DNA from: an uncultured Spirochaetales bacterium
Lineage (GTDB): Bacteria; Spirochaetota; Spirochaetia; Sphaerochaetales; Sphaerochaetaceae
Assembly: GCA_949285905.1 (NCBI GenBank)
Contig: CASDZV010000088.1
Location: 1 to 64,000, forward strand
DNA: 64,000 nucleotides
Reading direction: 5' to 3'
Numbering within the stretch: the stretch's first letter is position 1; each line of letters starts with the position of its first letter. The translations under genes and the position numbers were made by a program. Under the pieces are notes generated by a model. That model did not search any database and was not told the DNA's origin. It saw nothing but the letters and a program-made list of their open reading frames with translations. This document shows, in pieces, positions 49,566-58,607 of the stretch.

Positions 49566-52217
49566 TCAGAATGACTTCAGAAGCTCTATATGCTCTCTGG
49601 ACTTTGCGATCTTGTCCTCGAACTCAGCCTTCTTTGACTTTTCCTTCTCCACAGCCTCTGGCTTTGCATGGGTGATGAAGTTCTCGTTGGAAAGCTTCTT
49701 CACCGATCCTTCCAGAAGCTTCTCGTTCTTCTCGATTTCTGTCTGCAGTCTTCTGATCTCTGCATCCACATCAATTGCTTCACGGACAAATACAAATGCC
49801 TCAAAGCCAAGGCCTGTTGCAGGAAGGGCACCCTTCACATCTTCTGTGCCATCTGTATCGATTGAAACAGAAGAAGCTGACATGAATGTGGCAAGAAGCC
49901 CCGCTTCCTCTTTCATAAACGCCGCAGCTGGATTATCCTTCGCGATTCTCACAACAACCCTCAGCTTCTTTTCTGGAGCAATCTGGAGATTCGACCTGGC
50001 AGCGCGCACAAGTCTTGCAGCTTCCTGCAGGACAGATACAAGAGCATCTGCATCTTTGTCCTCAAGAGAGCTGTCGAAATGAGGATACTCTGCCACTATC
50101 ACATCTCCCTTATGATTTGGAAGCTTCTGATAGATTTCCTCTGTGATGAAGGAAAGGAACGGATGCATAAGCCTCATGCTCTTTTCAAGGATATCCATCA
50201 GGATGGATACCTGAACGTCCTTCTCCTCATCGCTTCCATGAAGAAGCTTGCCTTTGGAAGCCTCAATATACCAGTCACAGAAATCATTCCAGAAGAATGA
50301 ATAGATAGTCTGAGCAGCCTCATTGAAGCGGTAATTCTCCATCGCGGAGGCAATTTCAGCAGCCGCAGCATTGAAGCGGGAATAGATCCAGCGGTCCATG
50401 GTATTGAGTTTGTCACGGCTGATCTCTACAAGATTCCTGCCTTCGATATTCATCAGGAGGTATCTCGTCGCATTCCAGATCTTATTGGCGAATCTGGAAC
50501 CGAGGCGGAAGGAATCCATATCAATCATGACATCCTGTCCCTGTGCAGCCAGATAGCAGAGCGTGAACTTCATAGCATCCGCTCCGTACTTGTCAATCAC
50601 TTCAATAGGATCGATACCATTGCCAAGTGACTTCGACATCTTCCTGCCCTGGATATCACGGACCAGGCCTGTGATGACGATATCCTTGAATGGTGCCTGG
50701 CCTATGAACTCCTCTGAAGCCATGATCATCCTGGAAATCCAGAAGAAGATAATGTCATAAGCCGAGACAAGAGTATTTGTCGGGAAGAATGATGACATAT
50801 CAGAAGTCTTCTCAGGCCATCCGAGCGTCGAGAACGGCCAGAGCCATGAGGAGAACCATGTATCAAGAACATCCTCATCCTGCTTGAGGCTGTGGCTATG
50901 ACACTCCGGGCATTCTGAAGGATCATCTCTCGAGACAATCATCTTACCGCAGTCCTGGCAATACCAGACAGGGATGCGGTGCCCCCACCAGAGCTGACGG
51001 GAGATGCACCAGTCGCGGATAGTCTCCATCCAGTGCACATATGTGTTCTCCCAGCGGCGTGGGTAGAAGACGATGTCACCTTTTCTCCATGCATCAAGAG
51101 CCTTGTCTGCGAGCGTCTTCATGCTGACAAACCACTGCTCTGAAAGATATGGCTCAACTGTCGTATGGCATCGATAGCAATGGCCTACATCGTGTGCATG
51201 GTCTGTAGTCTTCACAAGATAGCCACCCTTCTCAAGATCCTCTACAACAAGCTTTCTGGCCTCTTCCGCCATTATTCCCCTGTATTTCTCCGGAACATTC
51301 CCGTTGAGTGTGCCATCTGGATTGAGGAGATTGATAGCCTCAAGATTATGGCGCCTTCCGCATTCCCAGTCATTCGGGTCATGGGCCGGAGTGATCTTTA
51401 CCATACCAGTACCGAATTCCTTATCAACAAAGCTATCTGTGATGATAGGGATCTTCCTGTCAGTAAGAGGCAGCAGAAGCTCCTTGCCAACTACTGATGT
51501 ATAGCGTTCATCTTCAGGGTTCACTGCAACAGCAACATCACCGAACATTGTCTCGGGACGTGTTGTGGCAACTGTGATGTACCCTGAGCCATCAGCATAT
51601 GGGTACCTGACATCGTAGAGCTTACCTGGGATATTCTCGTATTCAACTTCGTCATCTGCCAATGCAGTACCGCACTTCGGGCAGTAATTAACAAGGTATT
51701 TTCCTTTGTAGATCAGCCCACGCTCATAAAGCGTTACAAAAGCCTCGCGTACAGCGCGTGAAAGCCCCTCATCCATCGTGAAGCGCTCTCTGTCCCAATC
51801 ACACGAGCATCCCATTTTCTCAAGCTGCTTCTTGATGATGTCGTGGTGCTTCTCCTTCACCTGCCATGTGCGCTCAACAAATTTCTCACGCCCAAGATCC
51901 TGCCTTCGCAGCCCTTCTTTCTGCAGCTGACGCTCAACAACATTCTGTGTTGCGATACCTGCATGGTCAGTTCCAGGAATCCAGAGAGTAGGACGACCTT
52001 GCATCCTGTAGTATCTCACTATTATATCCTGCAGGCTGTTATTGAGGGCATGTCCCATGTGAAGAATGCCTGTGACATTTGGAGGGGGCATGACAACGGA
52101 AAAGTGCTCTTTTTCCGAATCAACAGGAGCGAACTCCTTCTTCTTTTTCCATTCGTCGTATATACGTTCTTCGAAATCCTTCGGATCATAGTTGCGTGCT
52201 AATTCCACAGCTTTCAT
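49566..52217 (-). CDS. valS: Valyl-tRNA synthetase
   Basis: 883 residues from the ATG at 52217 (GGAGG 9 bases upstream); an in-frame start 9 codons earlier was rejected. PPPNVTGILHMGHALNN carries the HIGH motif and GRKMSKSLGNGIDP the KMSKS motif. The editing domain (TTRPETMFGD) and a C-terminal coiled-coil arm (IRRLQTEIEKNEKLLEGS ... KLSNENFITHAKPEAVEKEK) are complete. It charges tRNA-Val in the cytoplasm. Confidence 0.97.
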   Translation of the reverse strand: MKAVELARNYDPKDFEERIYDEWKKKKEFAPVDSEKEHFSVVMPPPNVTGILHMGHALNNSLQDIIVRYYRMQGRPTLWIPGTDHAGIATQNVVERQLQKEGLRRQDLGREKFVERTWQVKEKHHDIIKKQLEKMGCSCDWDRERFTMDEGLSRAVREAFVTLYERGLIYKGKYLVNYCPKCGTALADDEVEYENIPGKLYDVRYPYADGSGYITVATTRPETMFGDVAVAVNPEDERYTSVVGKELLLPLTDRKIPIITDSFVDKEFGTGMVKITPAHDPNDWECGRRHNLEAINLLNPDGTLNGNVPEKYRGIMAEEARKLVVEDLEKGGYLVKTTDHAHDVGHCYRCHTTVEPYLSEQWFVSMKTLADKALDAWRKGDIVFYPRRWENTYVHWMETIRDWCISRQLWWGHRIPVWYCQDCGKMIVSRDDPSECPECHSHSLKQDEDVLDTWFSSWLWPFSTLGWPEKTSDMSSFFPTNTLVSAYDIIFFWISRMIMASEEFIGQAPFKDIVITGLVRDIQGRKMSKSLGNGIDPIEVIDKYGADAMKFTLCYLAAQGQDVMIDMDSFRLGSRFANKIWNATRYLLMNIEGRNLVEISRDKLNTMDRWIYSRFNAAAAEIASAMENYRFNEAAQTIYSFFWNDFCDWYIEASKGKLLHGSDEEKDVQVSILMDILEKSMRLMHPFLSFITEEIYQKLPNHKGDVIVAEYPHFDSSLEDKDADALVSVLQEAARLVRAARSNLQIAPEKKLRVVVRIAKDNPAAAFMKEEAGLLATFMSASSVSIDTDGTEDVKGALPATGLGFEAFVFVREAIDVDAEIRRLQTEIEKNEKLLEGSVKKLSNENFITHAKPEAVEKEKSKKAEFEDKIAKSREHIELLKSF

Positions 52218-52342
52218 GCTTTGACGCCTCCATTGATGACTCAAGGAGTGTATCAGATATAAGGATTTCCAACAACTGACGAGAAAATAATGCGAAGTCT
52301 GAAAAGAAGCGGTATAATCGGAAGAAGTTGGGAGGAATTTTT

Positions 52343-53800
52343 ATGAAGAAGATACTCTTCGCAGCCTCAGAATGCGTACCGTTTGTCAAAACAGGAGGTC
52401 TGGCGGATGTTGTCGGTTCGCTGCCGCAGGCTTTTGATAAGAAAGAATATGATATCCGTGTGATTATCCCTAATTATCATGCAATCAAGCCGGAATGGAG
52501 GGAGAAGATGGAATGCATCTACTACTTCCAGATGGATAACCGTATTTATGTAGGAGTACATCGCCTTGAGCATGATGGAATAACATATTATTTCATCGAC
52601 AATGAGCAGTATTTCGGCGGTGTCGTGCCTTACTATGATCTCTATCAGGATCTGGAGCGCTTTGCATATTTCTCCAAAGCCGTGCTCTCAGCACTTCCTC
52701 TCATCGGTTTCCGCCCTGATATCATCCACTGCCATGACTGGCAGACTTCGCTCATCCCTGTATACCTCAACACTGTTTTCCAAGGCGATCCGTTCTTCCG
52801 TGGAATCAGGACAATCTTCACGATCCACAACATCCGATTCAAAGGCGAATGGGATGTGGGACATATCCGCTGGGTATCCGCGCTTCCTGATGAAGTCTTT
52901 GAACCAGGCCTTCTCGTAAGCCCATATCAGGACAGATCGATACCAAAAAATGACTGGAACTGCACGATGATGCGCGGCGGCCTTGTCTATTCAGATTACA
53001 TAACGACAGTCAGCAACAGCTATGCATGGGAAATCCAGACACCGGAGTTCGGAGAGGGCCTTGAGGATATCCTGAAATGGCGACACGAGAGACTATGGGG
53101 AATCATCAATGGTATCGACTATAAGGCATGGAACCCGGCAACTGACAAGAATATAGAGAATACATACTCTGTCAGAGACCGCAAGTCCAAGAGGAAAAAG
53201 AACAAGGAAGCACTCCAGAACGAACTGGGACTGCCAAAGAATCCAGATGTTCTCACACTTGCCATTGTCTCCCGTCTCACTGACCAGAAGGGACTGGACA
53301 TCATCGATCAGGTCATGGACCAGATCTGCTCTCTGAATGTGAACATCGTCGTTCTCGGCACAGGCAACCAGTATTATGAGAACATGTTCCGCTACTATCA
53401 GGGGAAGTATCCTGATAAAGTCAGAGCAATCATCACATACTCAGATCCTCTTGCTCACAGAATCTATGCTTCAGCTGATGCAATACTCGTCCCATCTGCA
53501 TTTGAGCCATGCGGCCTTACCCAGCTCATTGCTTTAAGATATGGCATGATACCTATCGTACATGAAATCGGCGGACTCAAAGATACAGTGAAACCATTCA
53601 ACGAATATGAAGACACTGGTACAGGATTCTCATTCCACAACTACTCAGGCGGAGATCTTCTTGACAGAATCAAGCATGCTGAATGGATCTGGTACAGCCG
53701 CCACGAGCTCTGGGATCACATGCAGAAACGGGGAATGGAGGAAGACTGGTCCTGGAAGAAGAGCGCGGAGATCTACAAAGACCTCTATTCCAGAATGTGA
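52343..53800 (+). CDS. glgA: Glycogen synthase (ADP-glucose type)
   Basis: 485 residues from the ATG at 52343 behind GGGAGGA; an in-frame start 5 codons earlier was rejected. KILFAASECVPFVKTGGLADVVGSLP has the KTGGL motif that binds ADP-glucose, and ADAILVPSAFEPCGLTQLIALRYG is the E-x7-E-type motif of GT5. It extends alpha-1,4-glucan chains for glycogen storage. No other glg gene is nearby. Confidence 0.95.
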   Translation: MKKILFAASECVPFVKTGGLADVVGSLPQAFDKKEYDIRVIIPNYHAIKPEWREKMECIYYFQMDNRIYVGVHRLEHDGITYYFIDNEQYFGGVVPYYDLYQDLERFAYFSKAVLSALPLIGFRPDIIHCHDWQTSLIPVYLNTVFQGDPFFRGIRTIFTIHNIRFKGEWDVGHIRWVSALPDEVFEPGLLVSPYQDRSIPKNDWNCTMMRGGLVYSDYITTVSNSYAWEIQTPEFGEGLEDILKWRHERLWGIINGIDYKAWNPATDKNIENTYSVRDRKSKRKKNKEALQNELGLPKNPDVLTLAIVSRLTDQKGLDIIDQVMDQICSLNVNIVVLGTGNQYYENMFRYYQGKYPDKVRAIITYSDPLAHRIYASADAILVPSAFEPCGLTQLIALRYGMIPIVHEIGGLKDTVKPFNEYEDTGTGFSFHNYSGGDLLDRIKHAEWIWYSRHELWDHMQKRGMEEDWSWKKSAEIYKDLYSRM

Positions 53801-53831
53801 AAGAAATCATAGCCGTAGGCGGTAATACTGC

Positions 53832-53895
53832 GCACAAAGCCGCATCGAGCTTCAGACGGTGCGGCTTTTCCTTCACTTGCGGCGGCTTTTTGTGC
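53832..53895 (+). terminator. Nested alternative terminators after glgA
   Basis: The segment with AAGCCGCA (53837-53844) can pair with TGCGGCTT (53860-53867), followed by TTCC. The overlapping 5' segment GCACAAAGCCGC (53832-53843) can instead pair with GCGGCTTTTTGTGC (53882-53895). The two structures exclude each other. Confidence 0.6.
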
Positions 53896-53913
53896 CCCCT
53901 CTGAGACTGGGCG

Positions 53914-53954
53914 AAAAAAAAGAGGGGCTGTTTTGAGGTATTCCTCATCAACAG
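53914..53954 (-). terminator. Terminator of the sigma/anti-sigma operon
   Basis: On the minus strand CTGTTGATGAGG and CCTCAAAACAG form an imperfect stem with a 4-nt loop, followed by CCCCTC and a run of eight T. Confidence 0.75.
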
Positions 53955-53990
53955 TCCCAGATGCATCTCCAATCCCCAATGGTTATGCTT

Positions 53991-54542
53991 TTATTCCGCA
54001 GTCTCCGTCCCGGTTTCCGTTTCAAGAGGCTGCAGGCCTTTAATCGAAATATCGACATTATAGCCTTTGCTATCAAGATACTGCAGAATCTCCTCGAGAG
54101 TATAGTTCTCAAGCCCTGCTGTATCAGAGACATAGTGGACATTCGTGCTATCAGCCTGCATTGCAAACGATGGCAGGATATCCTCTGTCTGCTCAGAGGA
54201 TGTTCCGAAGAACATGAAACCTCCGATAAAGATGAATACAACCGCTGCCGCCGCAGTTATAAGTGACGGCAACGATATCTCCAGGCGTCTGCGGATAAAG
54301 CTGACCTTGTTTCCACTCTGGAAGTACTTCTTATCAAGAAGGGAGAATATCTTGTCTTTGCTGCGGACAAGCTGCTCCTCTGGCAGAGCCGCAGAGAGAA
54401 TTCTCCTATCCAACGCTCTCATATCCTCAAGATGCTTACGGCATGCCGCACAGTGCTCCAGATGGGCTTCCACCTGTGTCCTGTATGGCTCCTTAAGCTC
54501 ACCATCGAGGTAAGCCGACAGCATCTGCGAATCAATACACAT
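53991..54542 (-). CDS. Membrane-anchored zinc-finger anti-sigma factor
   Basis: 183 residues from the ATG at 54542 (GGAGG 6 bases upstream); an upstream in-frame start was rejected. The N-terminal anti-sigma domain has SAYLDGELKEPYRTQVEAHLEHCAACRKHL, with the zf-HC2 His-x3-Cys-x2-Cys motif. A single membrane helix lies at about 92-114 (LITAAAAVVFIFIGGFMFF). The external part is acidic and Ser/Thr-rich. It should hold the ECF sigma factor of the preceding gene (11-bp overlap) inactive until an envelope signal arrives. Confidence 0.85.
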   Translation of the reverse strand: MCIDSQMLSAYLDGELKEPYRTQVEAHLEHCAACRKHLEDMRALDRRILSAALPEEQLVRSKDKIFSLLDKKYFQSGNKVSFIRRRLEISLPSLITAAAAVVFIFIGGFMFFGTSSEQTEDILPSFAMQADSTNVHYVSDTAGLENYTLEEILQYLDSKGYNVDISIKGLQPLETETGTETAE

Positions 54543-55065
54543 CCCTATCCTCCGTCGTAAGGGCCTCCTCAAGTTTCTTTCTGGCCCTGTAAACCCTCAC
54601 CTTCACATTAGTCTCGGAAATGCCAAGCACTTTTGCTATTGCCTTGTAGTCCAGTCCGGAATACTCTTTCAGCTGTATTACCAGCCTCAGATTCTCCGGC
54701 AGGCTCTCGATAGCATTTCTCACAGCTTTCCGTTCATCTGCTTCCACAGCCAGCTGCTGTGCATCTCGCATCTCAACGGAAGCCGAGGGATTCTGCCTGG
54801 CCTTTTCCACCAATTCAATCTCACGCTTATTGCGCCTGATATGATTCAGCGCAAGATTCTTGGCTACCCTTATCAGCCAATACTTCGCATCCTCCTCGCT
54901 TGGGAAGGTCATGTTCTTCACATAGAACCTCTCAAACGCCTCCTGCGTGAGATCCTCCGCGATTTCAATGTTATATACGATGTGCATAATCACTTGCATC
55001 AGCAACTGATAATTCTCATCGTAGATGCGCCTGAAATCATCACGGTCAGTGCTCTTTATCTCCAT
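54532..55065 (-). CDS. ECF-type RNA polymerase sigma factor
   Basis: 177 residues. Region 2 reads YDENYQLLMQVIMHIVYNIEIAEDLTQEAFERFYVK ... AKYWLIRVAKNLALNHIRRNKR, and region 4 LPENLRLVIQLKEYSGLDYKAIAKVLGISETNVKVRVYRARKKL; no region 1 or 3. It directs RNA polymerase to stress or envelope promoters. It lies 27 bp after cysS and overlaps its anti-sigma factor by 11 bp. GTAACC about 30 bases before the start may be part of an autoregulated ECF -35 element. Confidence 0.93.
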   Translation of the reverse strand: MEIKSTDRDDFRRIYDENYQLLMQVIMHIVYNIEIAEDLTQEAFERFYVKNMTFPSEEDAKYWLIRVAKNLALNHIRRNKREIELVEKARQNPSASVEMRDAQQLAVEADERKAVRNAIESLPENLRLVIQLKEYSGLDYKAIAKVLGISETNVKVRVYRARKKLEEALTTEDRDVY

Positions 55066-55092
55066 CTTATTAACACTCAGCTTTTAAAAAGG

Positions 55093-56496
55093 TTACACAA
55101 TTCTTTCAAGAATCGCGCCAGAGGGGGTGTCTTTCACATTATAACCCCTCTTCTTGAGCTCATCGCGTATCTCATCAGCTCTCTTGAAGTCCTTAGCCTT
55201 CTTAGCTGCCGTACGCTCTGCCAGAAGCCTGAGGTCATCCGCGCTGCCCACAGTCTCTTCCTTCCTGCTCTCCGCTTCGGAAAGACGGAGACCGAGAATC
55301 GCATCCATATGATACGCGGCGGCAAGCTTATCAGAAGAAGAAAGTGTGCTGTCCTTGATCATCTTCCAGAGAACAGACAGTGCCTGAGGAGCTCCGAGAT
55401 CATTCTCCATCGCCTCATCAAATGCTGTCATGTAAGCCTTCGCACCTTCCCCCGGATCCTTGCTTTCCGTTGCTTCAGACTTCAGTGCTGAAATCTTTTC
55501 CATGAGACTCTGACGAGCGCTTCTTGCCGCATCCAGAGCTTCATATGAGAATCTGAGCTGACTTCTGTAGTGGCCAGTAAGGCAGAAATAACGATAGTCA
55601 AGGGCATTGTATCCGGCTTCCTCGAGAACAGGAAGCGTGACAAAACTTCCAGAAGATTTCGACATCTTCGCATTTCCCATCAGCAGGAATTCGCCATGGC
55701 ACCAGTAATTGACCCATGTCTTGCCCGTTGCGGCCTCAGACTGTGCAATCTCATTCGTATGATGAACAGGAATGGCATCGATGCCTCCGCAGTGGATATC
55801 AAAATGCTCACCAAGATATTTCATAGACATCGCTGAGCACTCAATATGCCATCCCGGGTAGCCGACCCCCCAAGGTGAATCCCAGGTCATTGCCTGTCCC
55901 TGGAATTTCGAATTCGTGAACCACAGCACAAAATCTTTCGGATTCTTCTTGTTCGAATCGACTTCGATTCTCGCTCCACTCTTGAGATCGGAGAGATTGA
56001 GGCGTGCAAGTTTCCCGTAATCGGGAATTGAATCTATCGAGAAATAGACATTGCCGCCGGAAGTGTATGTATGACCACCGTCTTCAAGCCTCTTTATGAG
56101 AGCAATCATATCCTGGATATGATCGGTTGCCTTGCACACGACGTCTGGCCGGATAATATTCAAGGCCTCTTCATCGCGGAAGAATGCCTTTGTATAGAAA
56201 GCGGCGATATCCCACACGCTTTTACCCGTCTCGCGTGCGCTCTTCTCCATCTTATCCTCTCCGTCATCTCCATCACCTGTGAGGTGCCCGACGTCCGTTA
56301 TGTTCATCACATGCCTGACAGTGTAGCCAGCTCTTTCCAGTGTGCGCTTCAGGATATCTTCGAAGATATATGTCCTGAGGTTGCCGATATGCGCATAGTT
56401 ATATACTGTAGGGCCACAGCAATACATCGAGACATGAGCCGGAACAATCGGCACGAATTCCTCGATACGCCTCGTCATTGTATTATAAAGTTTCAT
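55093..56496 (-). CDS. cysS: Cysteinyl-tRNA synthetase
   Basis: 467 residues from the ATG at 56496 behind GGAGGG; an upstream extension of 18 codons was rejected. YCCGPTVYNYAHIGNLRTYIFEDIL carries the HIGH-type motif with a zinc-binding Cys, and NAKMSKSSGSFVTL the KMSKS motif. The C-terminal part is complete. It charges tRNA-Cys. It is divergent from murB, and its upstream region overlaps the murB promoter. Confidence 0.96.
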   Translation of the reverse strand: MKLYNTMTRRIEEFVPIVPAHVSMYCCGPTVYNYAHIGNLRTYIFEDILKRTLERAGYTVRHVMNITDVGHLTGDGDDGEDKMEKSARETGKSVWDIAAFYTKAFFRDEEALNIIRPDVVCKATDHIQDMIALIKRLEDGGHTYTSGGNVYFSIDSIPDYGKLARLNLSDLKSGARIEVDSNKKNPKDFVLWFTNSKFQGQAMTWDSPWGVGYPGWHIECSAMSMKYLGEHFDIHCGGIDAIPVHHTNEIAQSEAATGKTWVNYWCHGEFLLMGNAKMSKSSGSFVTLPVLEEAGYNALDYRYFCLTGHYRSQLRFSYEALDAARSARQSLMEKISALKSEATESKDPGEGAKAYMTAFDEAMENDLGAPQALSVLWKMIKDSTLSSSDKLAAAYHMDAILGLRLSEAESRKEETVGSADDLRLLAERTAAKKAKDFKRADEIRDELKKRGYNVKDTPSGAILERIV

Positions 56497-56558
56497 AAAG
56501 CCCTCCTGATGTATGACATAATATGCTGAATTGGCTGTTAATCTCAACATCGATAGAC

Positions 56559-56564
56559 TACAAT
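56559..56564 (+). promoter_or_regulatory. -10 element of murB, leaderless
   Basis: TACAAT lies 6 bases before the murB ATG; no Shine-Dalgarno site is present. A -35 is not clear (TGTTAA at 17 bp). Confidence 0.45.
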
Positions 56565-56570
56565 AATATC

Positions 56571-57464
56571 ATGGCTCATTATTCTGAGAAGCTAAGCAGT
56601 CTTGTCCTTACAGACAACATGGATATGAAGAAGCACTCATCATTCTCGACAGGAGGCTGTGCCGAGTATTATGCAGAGCCCAGAAACGTCTACGACTGTC
56701 TGACGGTTCTGGAAGTGGCGTATCAGAAAGGACTGTGCGTTACTGTAATCGGGGCAGGCACGCATCTTCTTGTATCGGACACAGGTATTCCTGGCCTTGT
56801 CATATCGACAGCTAGCATGAAAGGCATGACTATCAAAGGAAACCTCGTGATAACAGCACCGGGGGAAGCGCTCGACAATGTCATCAACCAGGCAATCGAC
56901 CACAATCTCATAGGGCTTGAGGAAATTGCGGGAATACCTGGAACAATAGCCGGAGCTGTATCTGTAAATGCATCTGCAAACGACAAATCCATCTCAGATT
57001 TCTTTCTCTATGCGGACTATATCTCAAAAGATGGTCATATACACCGGCGGCCATGTTTCCACGATTACTTCAAGAAACAGAAAAGCGCCTTCAGAAGCGA
57101 TGAGATGATCATCTCGATTGCTCTGAGACTCACTCCATCGCGTGCAAGCGCGGAAGCCAGGGTAAGAAAGGAGCAGTATGTGGAGAAAATGTACATACCG
57201 CCATGCCGTCGCTTTTCAGGCGAAATATTCCGTGATAGCCCGGAGATGAGAGCAGATACAGCCATCAGGATCGCAGGACTCACAGGACCCAACGGCATGA
57301 AAGCCGAGTTTTCTGAGTATCAGCCGAATTCGATAGTGACCTATCCAGGTTGTACATCCCGTGAGATTTACACGCTCATAGAGAACGGAAGAAATGAAGT
57401 GAAAGCAAAACTGGGAATAGATCTCGATCTGTCGCTCACGCTGCTCGGTGATTTTCAGAACTGA
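56571..57464 (+). CDS. murB: UDP-N-acetylenolpyruvoylglucosamine reductase
   Basis: 297 residues from the ATG at 56571; a start 16 codons upstream lies in the promoter. KKHSSFSTGGCAEYYAEP and VIGAGTHLLVSDTGIPGLVI are the FAD-binding segments, and GLEEIAGIPGTIAGAVSVNASA the conserved GIPG loop, here with Ala where most have a second Gly (GGA). The C-terminal substrate domain is short, and the catalytic Ser/Glu are not obvious to me, so this is a divergent MurB. It forms UDP-MurNAc for peptidoglycan. Its stop overlaps the end of the convergent next gene by 10 bp. Confidence 0.85.
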   Translation: MAHYSEKLSSLVLTDNMDMKKHSSFSTGGCAEYYAEPRNVYDCLTVLEVAYQKGLCVTVIGAGTHLLVSDTGIPGLVISTASMKGMTIKGNLVITAPGEALDNVINQAIDHNLIGLEEIAGIPGTIAGAVSVNASANDKSISDFFLYADYISKDGHIHRRPCFHDYFKKQKSAFRSDEMIISIALRLTPSRASAEARVRKEQYVEKMYIPPCRRFSGEIFRDSPEMRADTAIRIAGLTGPNGMKAEFSEYQPNSIVTYPGCTSREIYTLIENGRNEVKAKLGIDLDLSLTLLGDFQN

Positions 57465-58486
57465 ATCCTCATCCCTGCTTCAAGGCTTCCATCTGTCGAC
57501 GCGCTTACTTTTATGACAGCATTCCTTACAATTGCCTCATACCTGAATCCGACATATGCGTTCTCGTCTTCATAACCTATAGTGAAATGATCTGCATCAA
57601 GGCTGATGAAAAATCCTTCCGCGGTATCGTAACCGAGGCTTACATAATCAGACGCAATGCTCATCCGCTCTGTATGATAACGCTTTCCGCTTTTCGTAAA
57701 CCTTGCTTCTGATTCTGTATAAATAGTTATGTTTCCAAGTTTTAATGAAGAAGAAGCATAGGAGGAGAAAGTACGGTAATCATTGCTGAAGACAGGGGCT
57801 GTACCATATGAAAGCGAAAAGAGGAAAAGATACTCCTCAGTTCCAAAACTTCCAGAGATGCCCATTGTGCTGTCACTGCTGTTTTCAGTAAGCGCTATCA
57901 GTGAGCCGCTAGAGAGAAACAGGGAAAAGCAGCCATGGCTGAAGCCCAGAGACGCAAAGCCCCTGAAACCGATCTCATCCGCCCATGACCCGAGAGTGAC
58001 AATCTTCACATCCCCGAAACTTAAATCAGCGCCCATGTAAATGGTGTCAAATGATGTCGATGATAACGAATCAGTCTGGTACCCTCTTTCAGTTTTATCA
58101 CCAAACGCATGAAGCACTGCCACATCCATATGCTCTGAAGAGAGCGACACACCCAGGAAAGGACGGTAATTGACAGCATAGGCGATGCTGAATGCCCCAT
58201 GCCCCAGCATGAAGCCGTTCCAGCTATCGCTCCGTCTGGGGCGTCCAGCTGCTGCAGGCAGCGACAGATTCATGCAATAAGGATCGCTGAATGCTGCAAT
58301 CATACCGCTCTGCCCTATTGCTCCGAACGAAAGGAATCCGGTATTGAAATAAGTCCTTCCTGCGGAGAAAGCAAAGAAATAATCATCGCCTTCGAGAACG
58401 CCTGCCCCGTCCCTGATGGAAAGCGCAGCAGACAGAGTTCCAAGCACCGAATACAGCAGAATAACGACAAGAACACATTTTCTCAT
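57455..58486 (-). CDS. Secreted beta-barrel-like protein, unknown function
   Basis: 343 residues. A signal peptide is clear (MRKCVLVVILLYSVLGTLSAALS). The mature part is dominated by alternating polar/hydrophobic strands with many Gly, Ser, Tyr and Phe (GFRGFASLGFSHGCFSLFLSSGS, EEYLFLFSLSYGTAPVF), and it ends in MRIQF; a C-terminal Phe is the usual outer-membrane assembly signal. An outer-membrane barrel is therefore likely. No family was recognised. Confidence 0.65.
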   Translation of the reverse strand: MRKCVLVVILLYSVLGTLSAALSIRDGAGVLEGDDYFFAFSAGRTYFNTGFLSFGAIGQSGMIAAFSDPYCMNLSLPAAAGRPRRSDSWNGFMLGHGAFSIAYAVNYRPFLGVSLSSEHMDVAVLHAFGDKTERGYQTDSLSSTSFDTIYMGADLSFGDVKIVTLGSWADEIGFRGFASLGFSHGCFSLFLSSGSLIALTENSSDSTMGISGSFGTEEYLFLFSLSYGTAPVFSNDYRTFSSYASSSLKLGNITIYTESEARFTKSGKRYHTERMSIASDYVSLGYDTAEGFFISLDADHFTIGYEDENAYVGFRYEAIVRNAVIKVSASTDGSLEAGMRIQF

Positions 58487-58607
58487 ACTATCTATACGCT
58501 CTATCCTGTCATTTCTGCTTAAATATCATCTGAAGTTCTTTCCTGATAGTGACTTTAACAAGCTTTTCTGATAACCTCCCATGCGTAAATCAGGAGAAAT
58601 GTGAAAA

